From Verrucomicrobiota bacterium (GTDB lineage Bacteria; Verrucomicrobiota; Verrucomicrobiia; Opitutales; Opitutaceae): a DNA stretch of 48,105 nt. Every line of letters starts with the position of its first letter. Position 1 is the stretch's first letter. The position numbers were made by a program, and so were the translations under genes. The notes below the pieces were generated by a model. It ran no database searches. It had not been told where the DNA came from and saw only the letters and a list, made by a program, of their open reading frames with translations. Below are positions 41,661 through 48,105 of the stretch, one piece after another. The stretch spans positions 1-48,105 of the forward strand of contig CANIWJ010000012.1 in assembly GCA_947471035.1 (NCBI GenBank), in the 5' to 3' direction.

Positions 41661-42659
41661 TTACAAAGTGTATGGAGTGGTGTGTGTGACGACGCTGTCC
41701 TTGTAGGCAGGATTACTACGACGTAAAACGAACATAGGGGAACCAGCAGGAATAGCTGTCGCGTCTTGGTTTAAGCCGGAGCCAGCCCTCCGCCAACTAG
41801 TACCATTATGAAAATATACTTGCCAACCAGTTCCATTCCATAAATAGACACTGTCAGCAGCAGCAGCAGAAGCTCCAGTTTGCCAAGCATTTGATGTCCT
41901 GAAACCCGAATTAGCGAAAGTCATATCCACTGGAAAAGGATTCGCCAGAAACGTAGATGCATTAGGTTTAATAAACCTACGAGCAGATGCGCTCCTAACG
42001 TTTCCCGTAATAGTCAGCGACAAATCAGTAATATCTTTACGCTGAATAAATAATCCCACATCAAGAGGTATAACCGTATTATTTTGATTCAAGCCAGATC
42101 CACTGCGACGCCAGTTAGTGCCGTTATGAAAATAAGCAAGCCAACCGGTACCCGACCAAATAAAAATAACATCAGCTGACGCTGCAGTAGTACCTGACTT
42201 GAAAGGCACAGATGAAGTGCCGAACAATGTGCCAAGCGTATCCAAAGGAATTACTGATACTGTCTCCGTGCCTGACAATACTGTAGTTAAGTCTACGCCG
42301 TCAGTTTGAACTGTTAGTTGATTAGTTGTATTACCTGTAATAACAAACATTACACCTGCATAGGTTCCAGAAGTAATGCGAACCCCATAAGGAGCATCAA
42401 CTGCTGCAAACGCGCCACTGGTCCAATTCGATGTGGATGAAGTTATTGTGTTGGTTGAAACGGAAGAAAGAGTAGCTATTGAAACTGAGCTTTCCTCTAA
42501 TTGTAAAGAGAACGCCTTTAAACTATTTGCTGGAAATGTCGTACTCACAGCCCCCACTGGCGTAGTGGTCACGGACTGGGCGGAGGAGAAAGTGGAAAAA
42601 CCAAGGCCAGCCGCGAGGGCGGCCATGAGTCGGACGGCGGGGGTGAGCGCTGTTTTCAT
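41661..42659 (-). CDS. TIGR02597-like secreted protein
   Basis: 332 aa from ATG 42659 (MKTALTPAVR), chosen for its signal peptide ending FSSAQ; the longer frame is not protein-like. Two internal repeats share GTGWxxYFHNGTxWRRxGSGLNQ (about residues 200 and 294), each preceded by a D-x-IFIW or D-S-VYLW strand. I recall this architecture as TIGR02597, a verrucomicrobial family often beside PEP-CTERM genes; the match is from memory. The function is unknown. The body is AT-rich while the signal-peptide codons are GC-rich. Confidence 0.72.
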   Translation of the reverse strand: MKTALTPAVRLMAALAAGLGFSTFSSAQSVTTTPVGAVSTTFPANSLKAFSLQLEESSVSIATLSSVSTNTITSSTSNWTSGAFAAVDAPYGVRITSGTYAGVMFVITGNTTNQLTVQTDGVDLTTVLSGTETVSVIPLDTLGTLFGTSSVPFKSGTTAASADVIFIWSGTGWLAYFHNGTNWRRSGSGLNQNNTVIPLDVGLFIQRKDITDLSLTITGNVRSASARRFIKPNASTFLANPFPVDMTFANSGFRTSNAWQTGASAAAADSVYLWNGTGWQVYFHNGTSWRRAGSGLNQDATAIPAGSPMFVLRRSNPAYKDSVVTHTTPYTL

Positions 42660-42785
42660 GGGCTGAAAGGAGTGTTTGCTCCGAACCCCGTTGGCAACGC
42701 CAAATTCTGGCAAAGCCCAAAAAAACCGCCCCAAGCCCGGATTTCATGAGTTTTTGACAAACAGAAAAACAAAAGCGGAAATGCT

Positions 42786-43200
42786 GAAACGCGGAAATTT
42801 TGAAAACGGACGGCAGAGGGTGGAACCGCTAAATTTTGATAAAGCTCTCTAAATCAAGCGGATTTAAACGGTTTGATTTAACCGCTAATGCCACGGCTCA
42901 ATGAGCGCGGCTGGGCGCGAGTGGTTTCACCTTGCGAAACCGCCGTGTTCGACGTGACGGCCAATGGCCTCGCGCAGGGTGTGCCTGGTCTTTCCATCCA
43001 CCGAAAACAACGAGGAACCTGTTTATAGTGGACGATTTTAGCGTTTTTTTAGCGAGGGTTAGCGGTTCAAAAAAACTTCAGAATATTTAACCACGGATAG
43101 CACGGATGGGCACGGATTCAGAAAATCGATCTTTGAAGTTAAGCCCCTGTTTAAAAGGTATTTATCCGGTATTTATCGGCGTAATCCGCGGTTAAAAATT
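42786..43200. repeat. Approximately 415-bp direct repeat, copy 1
   Basis: Nearly identical to 44173-44588 with about 1387 bp between corresponding points. It is itself a mosaic of hairpin families: GAAACGCGGAAATTTTGAA, GGAACCGCTAAATTTTG, then a unique-looking 130 bp (42890-43020), TTTAGCGAGGGTTAGCGGTT, and TTTATCGGCGTAATCCGCGG. No gene is called in it. 43201-43465 has further repeat pieces (TTTATCCGGTATTTATCTGT). Confidence 0.85.
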
Positions 43201-43466
43201 CACGGCGGCCCATAGGCATTAACTTAATTTTCCGCCATGTTTCTGCCCCTATTTTTCTGCCAACAGACAAGGTCACCTCAACTTTTCACCCGCGCAACGA
43301 CCGGCCGCGTCTCACTTGGGGTAATTCAAACATGAATCAGAGATACGGGTTTTTGCAGAAAAATGGAGGCAGAAATATAGAAAAAGACATCTGATTTTAA
43401 GCCGATGTTTTAAAGGTATTTATCCGGTATTTATCTGTGTAATATGTGGTTAAAATTCCGGGCCCG

Positions 43467-43550
43467 ATGTAGAACCGGGCGGTGACCGGTTATGCCGATG
43501 CGCGGCGGCGGCAAACCTCAAACCGCACCGGTCGGCGACCGGTGCTACAT
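43467..43550. repeat. Hairpin repeat just downstream of the first mazF-like gene
   Basis: ATGTAGAACCGGGCGGTGAC at 43467 is the imperfect complement of ACCGGTCGGCGACCGGTGCT-ACAT ending 43550. It could act as a terminator for the convergent read-through, but there is no T-run. Confidence 0.6.
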
Positions 43551-43565
43551 GGACGGACAGGGCGG

Positions 43566-43886
43566 CTACAGGTCCAAGGCGAAGCGCAGGCCGGCTTTGA
43601 CTTTCAGGACTTCGCTGGCCGGAAGCTTGCCGAGGTGTCGGCCCAAGTCATGAAGACCCATGGACACAAGGCCCTGCAAATTCACGACCCCCGGCTTGTC
43701 CAGCCAACGAGGCTTGGGGATTGCGATTTCGTAGGGCGATTCCCGGCTTGAGGTGGTAAAGGGGGCGACCGTGCAGGTGGCGCGGGCGGCGTGGGGATCC
43801 TGCCTGGAAACCACGACGCAGGGCCGGGTTTTGGCCGCCATACCAAAATCCACGAGAAAGACATCGCCCGGGGCGGGGGCGCTCAT
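43566..43886 (-). CDS. MazF/PemK-like toxin, module 1
   Basis: 107 aa from ATG 43886 (MSAPAPGDVFLVDFG). PGDVFLVDFGMAAKTRPCVVVS is the MazF/PemK opening (the family usually reads GDIWLVDF...GHEQ-xRPavVvS), followed by CTVAPFTTS and VNLQGLVSM. The family cleaves RNA. Its start overlaps the antitoxin stop by ATGA. It is closely related to the second module's toxin (VDFGM, KPRWL, VNVQGL). Confidence 0.82.
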   Translation of the reverse strand: MSAPAPGDVFLVDFGMAAKTRPCVVVSRQDPHAARATCTVAPFTTSSRESPYEIAIPKPRWLDKPGVVNLQGLVSMGLHDLGRHLGKLPASEVLKVKAGLRFALDL

Positions 43887-44110
43887 GTGTCCAGGGAGTC
43901 CCAAAGTTTACCCACAAAGGCCTTCGGGGCTTGAATCGGATCGGCTGGCCTTAAGTCGAAGGGGAGGCCGTCCACTTCCTCAACTTTGGCGAGAAACACG
44001 TTTACCGCCTCGCTGGTGGTGAGGCCGTAGCGTTTGAAGATTTTTTCAACGTGGAGTTTGCGGCGGCTGTCCACGCGGGCGCGCAGGAGGGTTTTTGCAA
44101 TCGTGGCCAT
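43883..44110 (-). CDS. RelB/DinJ-like antitoxin paired with MazF, module 1
   Basis: 75 aa from ATG 44110 (MATIAKTLLRARVD). ARVDSRRKLHVEKIFKRYGLTTSEAVNVFLAKVEEVDGLPF is the RelB/DinJ pattern: ribbon-helix-helix, then GLTxSxAVNxFL and GLPF. The family usually partners RelE/YafQ, not MazF. The stop overlaps the toxin ATG, so the pairing is real at gene level. Confidence 0.8.
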   Translation of the reverse strand: MATIAKTLLRARVDSRRKLHVEKIFKRYGLTTSEAVNVFLAKVEEVDGLPFDLRPADPIQAPKAFVGKLWDSLDT

Positions 44111-44172
44111 AATGAGCACACTTGGGCCTAATTTGAGCACCGGTCAAGAGCGGGGGAGGAAAACGAAACGCG

Positions 44173-44588
44173 GAAACGCGGAAATTTTGAAAAACGGACG
44201 GCAGAGGGTGGAACCGCTAAATTTTGCTAAAGCTCTCTAAATCAAGCGGATTTAAACGGTTTGATTTAACCGCTAATGCCACGGCTCAATGAGCGCGGCT
44301 GGGCGCGAGTGGTTTCACCTGGCGAAACCGCCGTGTTCGACGTGACGGCCAATGGCCTCGCGTAGGGCGTGGCTGGTCTTTCCACCCACCGAAAACAACG
44401 AGGAACCTCTTTATAGTGGACGATTTTAGCGTTTTTTTAGCGAGGGTTAGCGGTTAAAAAAATCTTCAGAATGTTTAACCGCGAATAACGCGGATGGGCG
44501 CGGATTCAGACTACCGATCTTAGAATTCAACCCCCGTTTTAAAGGTATTTATCCGGTATTTATCGGCGTAATCCGCGGTTAAAAATTC
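44173..44588. repeat. Approximately 415-bp direct repeat, copy 2
   Basis: Second copy of 42786-43200. Differences are scattered single bases (for example TTTTGCTAAA against TTTTGATAAA). The two copies bracket the first MazF module. A further hairpin, GGCGGGGTGCGGCGACCCCGCC, lies at about 44610-44635. Confidence 0.85.
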
Positions 44589-44675
44589 CGGGGGATTGTT
44601 GGCGGGCGGCGCGGCGGGGTGCGGCGACCCCGCCCTACATCGGCGGCGAGCTATCTGCAGACGGAAGCTTACACC

Positions 44676-44810
44676 GAGGGCACTTGAGGTTGGCACAGAG
44701 GCCACGGAGTCCGAAACCAGCCCAATCCTCAGGCCGTGGTTTTCCTCCGCGACCTCCGTGGGCTGCGCTCCGGCTTGGCTCTGTGTAACCTTCCGTTTTC
44801 CCCGACTCTG
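44676..44810. repeat. CACAGAG-family palindrome with 35-bp direct-repeat left end
   Basis: GAGGGCACTTGAGGTTGGCA (44676 on, 35 bp in all) is repeated exactly at 45505-45539, on the other side of the second MazF module. It is followed by CCTCCGTGGGCTGCGCTCCG and GGCTTGGCTCTGTGTAA, which pair with CACAGAGGCCACGGAG. Confidence 0.75.
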
Positions 44811-44840
44811 CTTTGCGTTAAAATCCTACGCAGCAGCTGA

Positions 44841-45170
44841 TCACAGACCGAGCAAATCGCGCAGGGCGGCTTTAACCTGATCGAGCTGTGCCAAGGGCAA
44901 AGTGCCCAATTTGCGGAGCAAGGCATGGTGATCAATGCTGGCTAAGCCCTGCACATTGACGGCTGAGGGTTTCGGGAGCCAGCGGGGTTTGCCGATATCG
45001 ACCTCGCCACGATAGCCCCGGATCTCGGAGGTCAGGGGTGCCACCACCACGAGCGCCCGGGCGTCGTCGGGTTGCGGGTACGCCAGGATGAGGACGGGAC
45101 GCTGTTTAGCCACCATACCAAAATCCACGATCCAGATTTCGCCCGCGAGCGGCTCCGGCTCAGTAGGCAC
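44841..45170 (-). CDS. MazF/PemK-like toxin, module 2
   Basis: 109 aa from GTG 45170 (VPTEPEPLAGEIWIVDFG), which overlaps the antitoxin stop by 11 bp. AGEIWIVDFGMVAKQRPVLILA, LVVVAPLTSEIRG and VNVQGLASID follow the MazF/PemK pattern. It is a diverged paralogue of module 1, sharing KPRWL and the C-terminal LxQVKAALRDLL. The predicted activity is sequence-specific RNA cleavage. Confidence 0.83.
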   Translation of the reverse strand: MPTEPEPLAGEIWIVDFGMVAKQRPVLILAYPQPDDARALVVVAPLTSEIRGYRGEVDIGKPRWLPKPSAVNVQGLASIDHHALLRKLGTLPLAQLDQVKAALRDLLGL

Positions 45171-45387
45171 CGAGGGTGTCCTCCCATTTTTTGCCTTGGT
45201 CGGCCGTGGTAAGCAGCCGTCCGGGATGGGCGGTGACGGCAATGGGGAAATCTTTTTGGATTTCTACCTGGGCGAGAAAGATGTTGAAGGCGTCGCCGGG
45301 CTTCATGCCGAGTTTGGCGAGGATTTTCTCCGCGTTGCGGAGGCGGGAGGTGGGAACGCGGGTGCGAAACAGGGTAGTCGTTTCCAT
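45160..45387 (-). CDS. RelB/DinJ-like antitoxin paired with MazF, module 2
   Basis: 75 aa from ATG 45387 (METTTLFRTRVPTSRL). It shows the same RelB/DinJ outline as module 1: RTRVPTSRLRNAEKILAKLGMKPGDAFNIFLAQVE, then FPIAV. It differs greatly from module 1 in sequence, so the duplication (if one) is old. Upstream DNA at 45388-45500 shows no clear promoter. Confidence 0.78.
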   Translation of the reverse strand: METTTLFRTRVPTSRLRNAEKILAKLGMKPGDAFNIFLAQVEIQKDFPIAVTAHPGRLLTTADQGKKWEDTLGAY

Positions 45388-45504
45388 GGCTCGAAAGTGC
45401 TCAAAAAGCCTCAGCGGTCAAGCGCGGGGAAGCTGAAAGCTGGTAGAGCTAGTAGAGCTGGTAAGGGCGGAGGAGGGGCGGCGGAGCTGGGAAGGGGTTT
45501 CACA

Positions 45505-45780
45505 GAGGGCACTTGAGGTTGGCACAGAGGCCACGGAGTAAGGAGCAGGGAGCGACGTAAAAACCAAAAACGGAAACGCGGAAATTTTGAAAGCGGACAG
45601 CAGTGGGAGGAACCGCTAAATTACGCTAAAACCCGCTAAGTCAGAGACTTTAAAACGGTTTCAATGGATTGATTTAGCGTCTTTTAGCGAGCTTTAGCGG
45701 TTAACCTCACATTCATCACGTCATGGTTTTTCTCGGTGACCTCTGTGTGGCTGCGCTCCGGCTCGGCTCTGCGTAAACTT
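45505..45780. repeat. Nested intergenic repeats downstream of the heparinase-like gene
   Basis: A CACAGAG-family palindrome (CACAGAGGCCACGGAG at about 45522; GGTGACCTCTGTGTGGCTGC at about 45738) encloses GGAAACGCGGAAATTTTGAA (about 45571) and AACCGCTAAATTACGCTAAA (about 45611) with TTAGCGAGCTTTAGCGGTTA (about 45684). So one family is inserted inside another. No gene is seen from 45388 to 45842. Confidence 0.7.
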
Positions 45781-45842
45781 GTCCGCCCTTCCGCCCTTCC
45801 GTCCTCCGCCCTTACCAGCTTACCAGCTCCCCGCTCCTCGCC

Positions 45843-48105
45843 TTACGGCTCGCGGTTGACCGCGAGCACGGGCGCGCCGTCGCGGGTGAGGGCGAGGTGG
45901 GTCTTGCCGCTGGCAGAGGGGGTGAAGGCGAGGACGTCGCGGCCGCCGGGGTGGTTGACCACCACGGCGGTGCGGTCGGCGTTCCAGCGGGAGGCGGGCA
46001 CGGGCTGGCCCTGGCGGAAGGCGTGGATCAGCACTTTAAAATCGGGCGCGATGGCATCGGCGGGGATGACGAGGGTGCGCACGGGTTGGTATTTTTTGGG
46101 GTCGGTGGGGGGCTGTTCGACGATGCGCGGGGCGAGCGCGGCGACCTTGGCGGCGGGGGCGAGGCTGCGGTTGAGCACGCGCACGAGGAGCATGGGCTGG
46201 CCGTCGGGGATGGCGGCGGCGGGGTCGAGCTCGGGGGCGAGGGCGGTCTTGGCGCGGGGGGCTTTCTGGTCGGGGTCGGCACCGGTCAGATAAACGTCGA
46301 ACTCGGTGTCGGTGGTTTTGACCACGCGGGCGATCTGGATGTCGGGCTCGAGGGCGAGCGTCCAATCGTAGCGGTGCACGGCGGCGTCTTTCTGGATGTC
46401 GTCGAGCACGAGGATATAGGGGGAGGGGCCGCGCACCAGGCCGGCGGTGCGGAAGGCTTTAAGCACCGGGTAATTGGGCTGGCGGGCGACGGGGCGCACG
46501 GCTCCGGCGGGCTGGATCCAGTGGGAGGCCTGGCTGATGGGCAGGTCGAGGTAGGCGTAGGGGAGCTTGAGGTAGCTAAACTCGTTAGTGGTGTGCGGCT
46601 CCAGTTCCCAGCCGGGGGGCACGGGGACCTCGCCGGCGCGGACCGTGGCGGCGGTGTAGAGGCCGCGCTTGGGGTCGAGGGTGCGCCAGTTCCAATCCCA
46701 GGCGTATTTGGCGTCGCCGACGGCGAAGGTGGCGAGGGGGGCGTCGGCGTAGTCGAGCAGGCGGCCGGGCACGGTCTCGTTTTGCGATTTGCCGTCGATG
46801 CTGACGACGCTGTTTTGGGTGGTGCGGAAGCTGGCGTAGCCGTTGGGCGACCAGACGCGGCCGGCCCCGGCGACCATGATGGCGTTGCGGTCGGCGAAGG
46901 GGTGGCCGCCGTTGGCCTGGCGGACGTGGAGGTTGAGCATGGTGGCCTCGCGGTCCCAGCCGCTGCGGGTCATGACGAGGGCGCGTTCGCCGCAGAAGAA
47001 GGTGTTGCCCAGGCCAAGCTTGGCGGGGTCGGAGTTGGCGGGGTCGAAATCGGAGGCGAAGATGGCGGCGAAGAGCAGGCCGTTGAAATAACCGTCGGGG
47101 CGGTCGGGCACGCCCTCGTAGTTTTCGCCCATGGACTGGCGGTAGACCCAGTCAATGATCTTGTCCTGGGGGAACAAATACTTGAGCCCGATGATGTCGG
47201 CCGGGGTGAAGCCGCCCTTGCCGGCGCGGCTGCCGCCGAGCAGGTCGTACTTGTGGAAGCCGCTCTGCATGGGGTTGGAGCTGTGGGGGAGAAACTTCGT
47301 GGCGTAGGCGCGCAGGTAGGGGTGGGCGGCGAGATTGTCGAAGCCGTAGGCCTGCTGGCGCATGAGGAAGGGGATGACGCCATCCATGCCGAGCTGGTTC
47401 TTGGCCTCGCCCTCGTAGGTGGCGCCGGACTGGAACCAGCCGTAGGTGAAGAGATTGCGCCAGCCGCGATACATGCCGCGAACCTTGAGGTCGTTAAAGC
47501 CCGGCTCGCCCTCGATGGCGAGGACCTGGAAGAGCCAGTAGGAGAAGGTGGCCCAGTTGCTGCGCGAGCCCTCGGCGCCGTTGAAGGTGCCGTAGTTGTC
47601 GTGCGACCAGGTGTTGGCGGCGAGCTCGGCGTGGATGGCGGCGCGCTGTTCGGGGGTGAGCCAGGAGAAGATAAAATCGTAGGTGAAAGCCAGTTGGTAG
47701 GTGCCGACGGGCTGCGCGGGGGGGCGGAGGGGGACGGCGGGGTTCTTGGCCTGTTGGGCGGCGCGGGCGGTGTCGCGTTTGGCCTGGTCGAGTTTCAGGG
47801 CGGTGAGGGTGGCGCGGGCGAGATCGCGGGCGGCGGGTTCGTCGTTGGCGATGAGGCAGCGGAAGGCTTCGAGGGCGAAGGTGTTCCAATAAAAGGCGGG
47901 AAAGTCGGTGGCGGTGCCGTCGATGAGGGCGCGGTAGGCGGCGGCGGCCTTGGGGTGTTTGTTGTAGGCGAAACCGTTTTCGCGGGGGATGCCGAGGCGG
48001 TAGAGGGGCACGGGGCCGCGCAGACCGCCGAAGCCGCCCTGCCAGACGTCGGGCTGGGCGTAGGGGGCGGTGTCGTCGTAGTTGCCCTTCATCATCTCGG
48101 TCCAG
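45843..48105 (-). CDS. Heparinase II/III-like polysaccharide lyase (5' end outside window)
   Basis: At least 753 codons; the frame is open to the right edge (...WTEMMKGNYDD), so the start is missing. An alpha-toroid (about the first 380 residues; TYQLAFTYDFIFSWLTPEQR, NTWSHDNYGTFNGAEGSRSNW) is followed by a beta-sandwich that opens with HVRQANGGHPFADRNAIMVAGAG, typical of heparinase II/III-like and PL17-type lyases. The toroid-sandwich boundary carries NYGTFNGAEG with an Asn and Tyr often catalytic in this fold; not proven here. Probable substrate is a uronic-acid polysaccharide. It is separated from the TA island by about 450 bp of repeats. Confidence 0.75.
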   Translation of the reverse strand, partial: WTEMMKGNYDDTAPYAQPDVWQGGFGGLRGPVPLYRLGIPRENGFAYNKHPKAAAAYRALIDGTATDFPAFYWNTFALEAFRCLIANDEPAARDLARATLTALKLDQAKRDTARAAQQAKNPAVPLRPPAQPVGTYQLAFTYDFIFSWLTPEQRAAIHAELAANTWSHDNYGTFNGAEGSRSNWATFSYWLFQVLAIEGEPGFNDLKVRGMYRGWRNLFTYGWFQSGATYEGEAKNQLGMDGVIPFLMRQQAYGFDNLAAHPYLRAYATKFLPHSSNPMQSGFHKYDLLGGSRAGKGGFTPADIIGLKYLFPQDKIIDWVYRQSMGENYEGVPDRPDGYFNGLLFAAIFASDFDPANSDPAKLGLGNTFFCGERALVMTRSGWDREATMLNLHVRQANGGHPFADRNAIMVAGAGRVWSPNGYASFRTTQNSVVSIDGKSQNETVPGRLLDYADAPLATFAVGDAKYAWDWNWRTLDPKRGLYTAATVRAGEVPVPPGWELEPHTTNEFSYLKLPYAYLDLPISQASHWIQPAGAVRPVARQPNYPVLKAFRTAGLVRGPSPYILVLDDIQKDAAVHRYDWTLALEPDIQIARVVKTTDTEFDVYLTGADPDQKAPRAKTALAPELDPAAAIPDGQPMLLVRVLNRSLAPAAKVAALAPRIVEQPPTDPKKYQPVRTLVIPADAIAPDFKVLIHAFRQGQPVPASRWNADRTAVVVNHPGGRDVLAFTPSASGKTHLALTRDGAPVLAVNREP

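Noticed and set aside
37942-45387. Integron cassette array with attC sites
   Set aside because: Layout is suggestive, but I found no GTTRRRY-type core sites in the hairpins, genes face both directions, and no integron integrase is in the window.
36900-45800. CRISPR array
   Set aside because: The repeats are irregularly spaced, palindromic, differ in length and lie beside TA genes; there are no uniform spacers and no cas gene.
1-48105. tRNA, rRNA or riboswitch genes
   Set aside because: I saw no TPsiC-like GGTTCGAATC block with a matching acceptor stem and no known riboswitch core; a covariance-model scan was not possible.

Overview
The window looks like a chromosomal segment of a GC-rich verrucomicrobium, most likely family Opitutaceae. 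The evidence is two PEP-CTERM proteins, a TIGR02597-like protein, autotransporter-type beta-strand repeats without a beta-barrel, many secreted CAZymes, CBM9-like and GDSL modules, and palindromic repeats packed between small toxin-antitoxin (TA) genes. I infer this from protein families; there is no rRNA gene to confirm it. Most start codons have no recognisable Shine-Dalgarno sequence and are preceded by C/T-rich tracts.

Region 1 (1-10.7 kb) handles glycosides. A minus-strand cluster runs from an unknown 578-aa protein through a Gfo/Idh/MocA dehydrogenase, an FAD-dependent oxidoreductase and a GH42 beta-galactosidase to a GH39-like enzyme cut by the left edge. Divergent from it are an MFS sugar-type transporter and a 350-aa membrane protein. 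A GH78 alpha-L-rhamnosidase converges on them. Region 2 (10.7-21.9 kb) is a same-strand run of secreted proteins: a pectate-lyase-like beta-helix protein, an SGNH/GDSL esterase, a 1381-aa beta-helix plus beta-strand-repeat protein and a GH74-like xyloglucanase. Two decayed gene fragments lie between them. Together the two regions resemble a pectin/hemicellulose (rhamnogalacturonan, galactan, xyloglucan) utilisation locus with no SusC/D pair in view.

Region 3 (22.2-34 kb) holds a 2535-aa subtilisin-type giant protein preceded by an 85-aa protein, then an M20 amidohydrolase and a CBM9-esterase fusion. A 17-bp palindromic operator-like motif (CGCTAC-NN-GTAGCGTAA) occurs once upstream of each of four units in regions 1-3, so one regulator probably controls them all. 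Three secreted proteins end in the same approximately 120-residue C-terminal module finishing RRFLRLxVxSP, a candidate undescribed sorting or anchoring domain. The giant protease carries an internal copy.

Region 4 (34.1-45.8 kb) is a TA/repeat island: BrnT-BrnA, two intact ParE/RelE-type pairs, a third pair hit twice by small non-autonomous elements, and two RelB/DinJ-like antitoxin + MazF-like toxin pairs. They alternate with PEP-CTERM genes and are separated by dense inverted repeats and MITEs. One MITE (40771-40932) has its empty target sequence preserved elsewhere in the window. A second copy sits between the antitoxin and toxin of the third pair, and excising it on paper restores a 4-bp ATGA overlap. 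The first MazF module lies between approximately 415-bp direct repeats. The right edge is the 3' part of a heparinase II/III-like gene.
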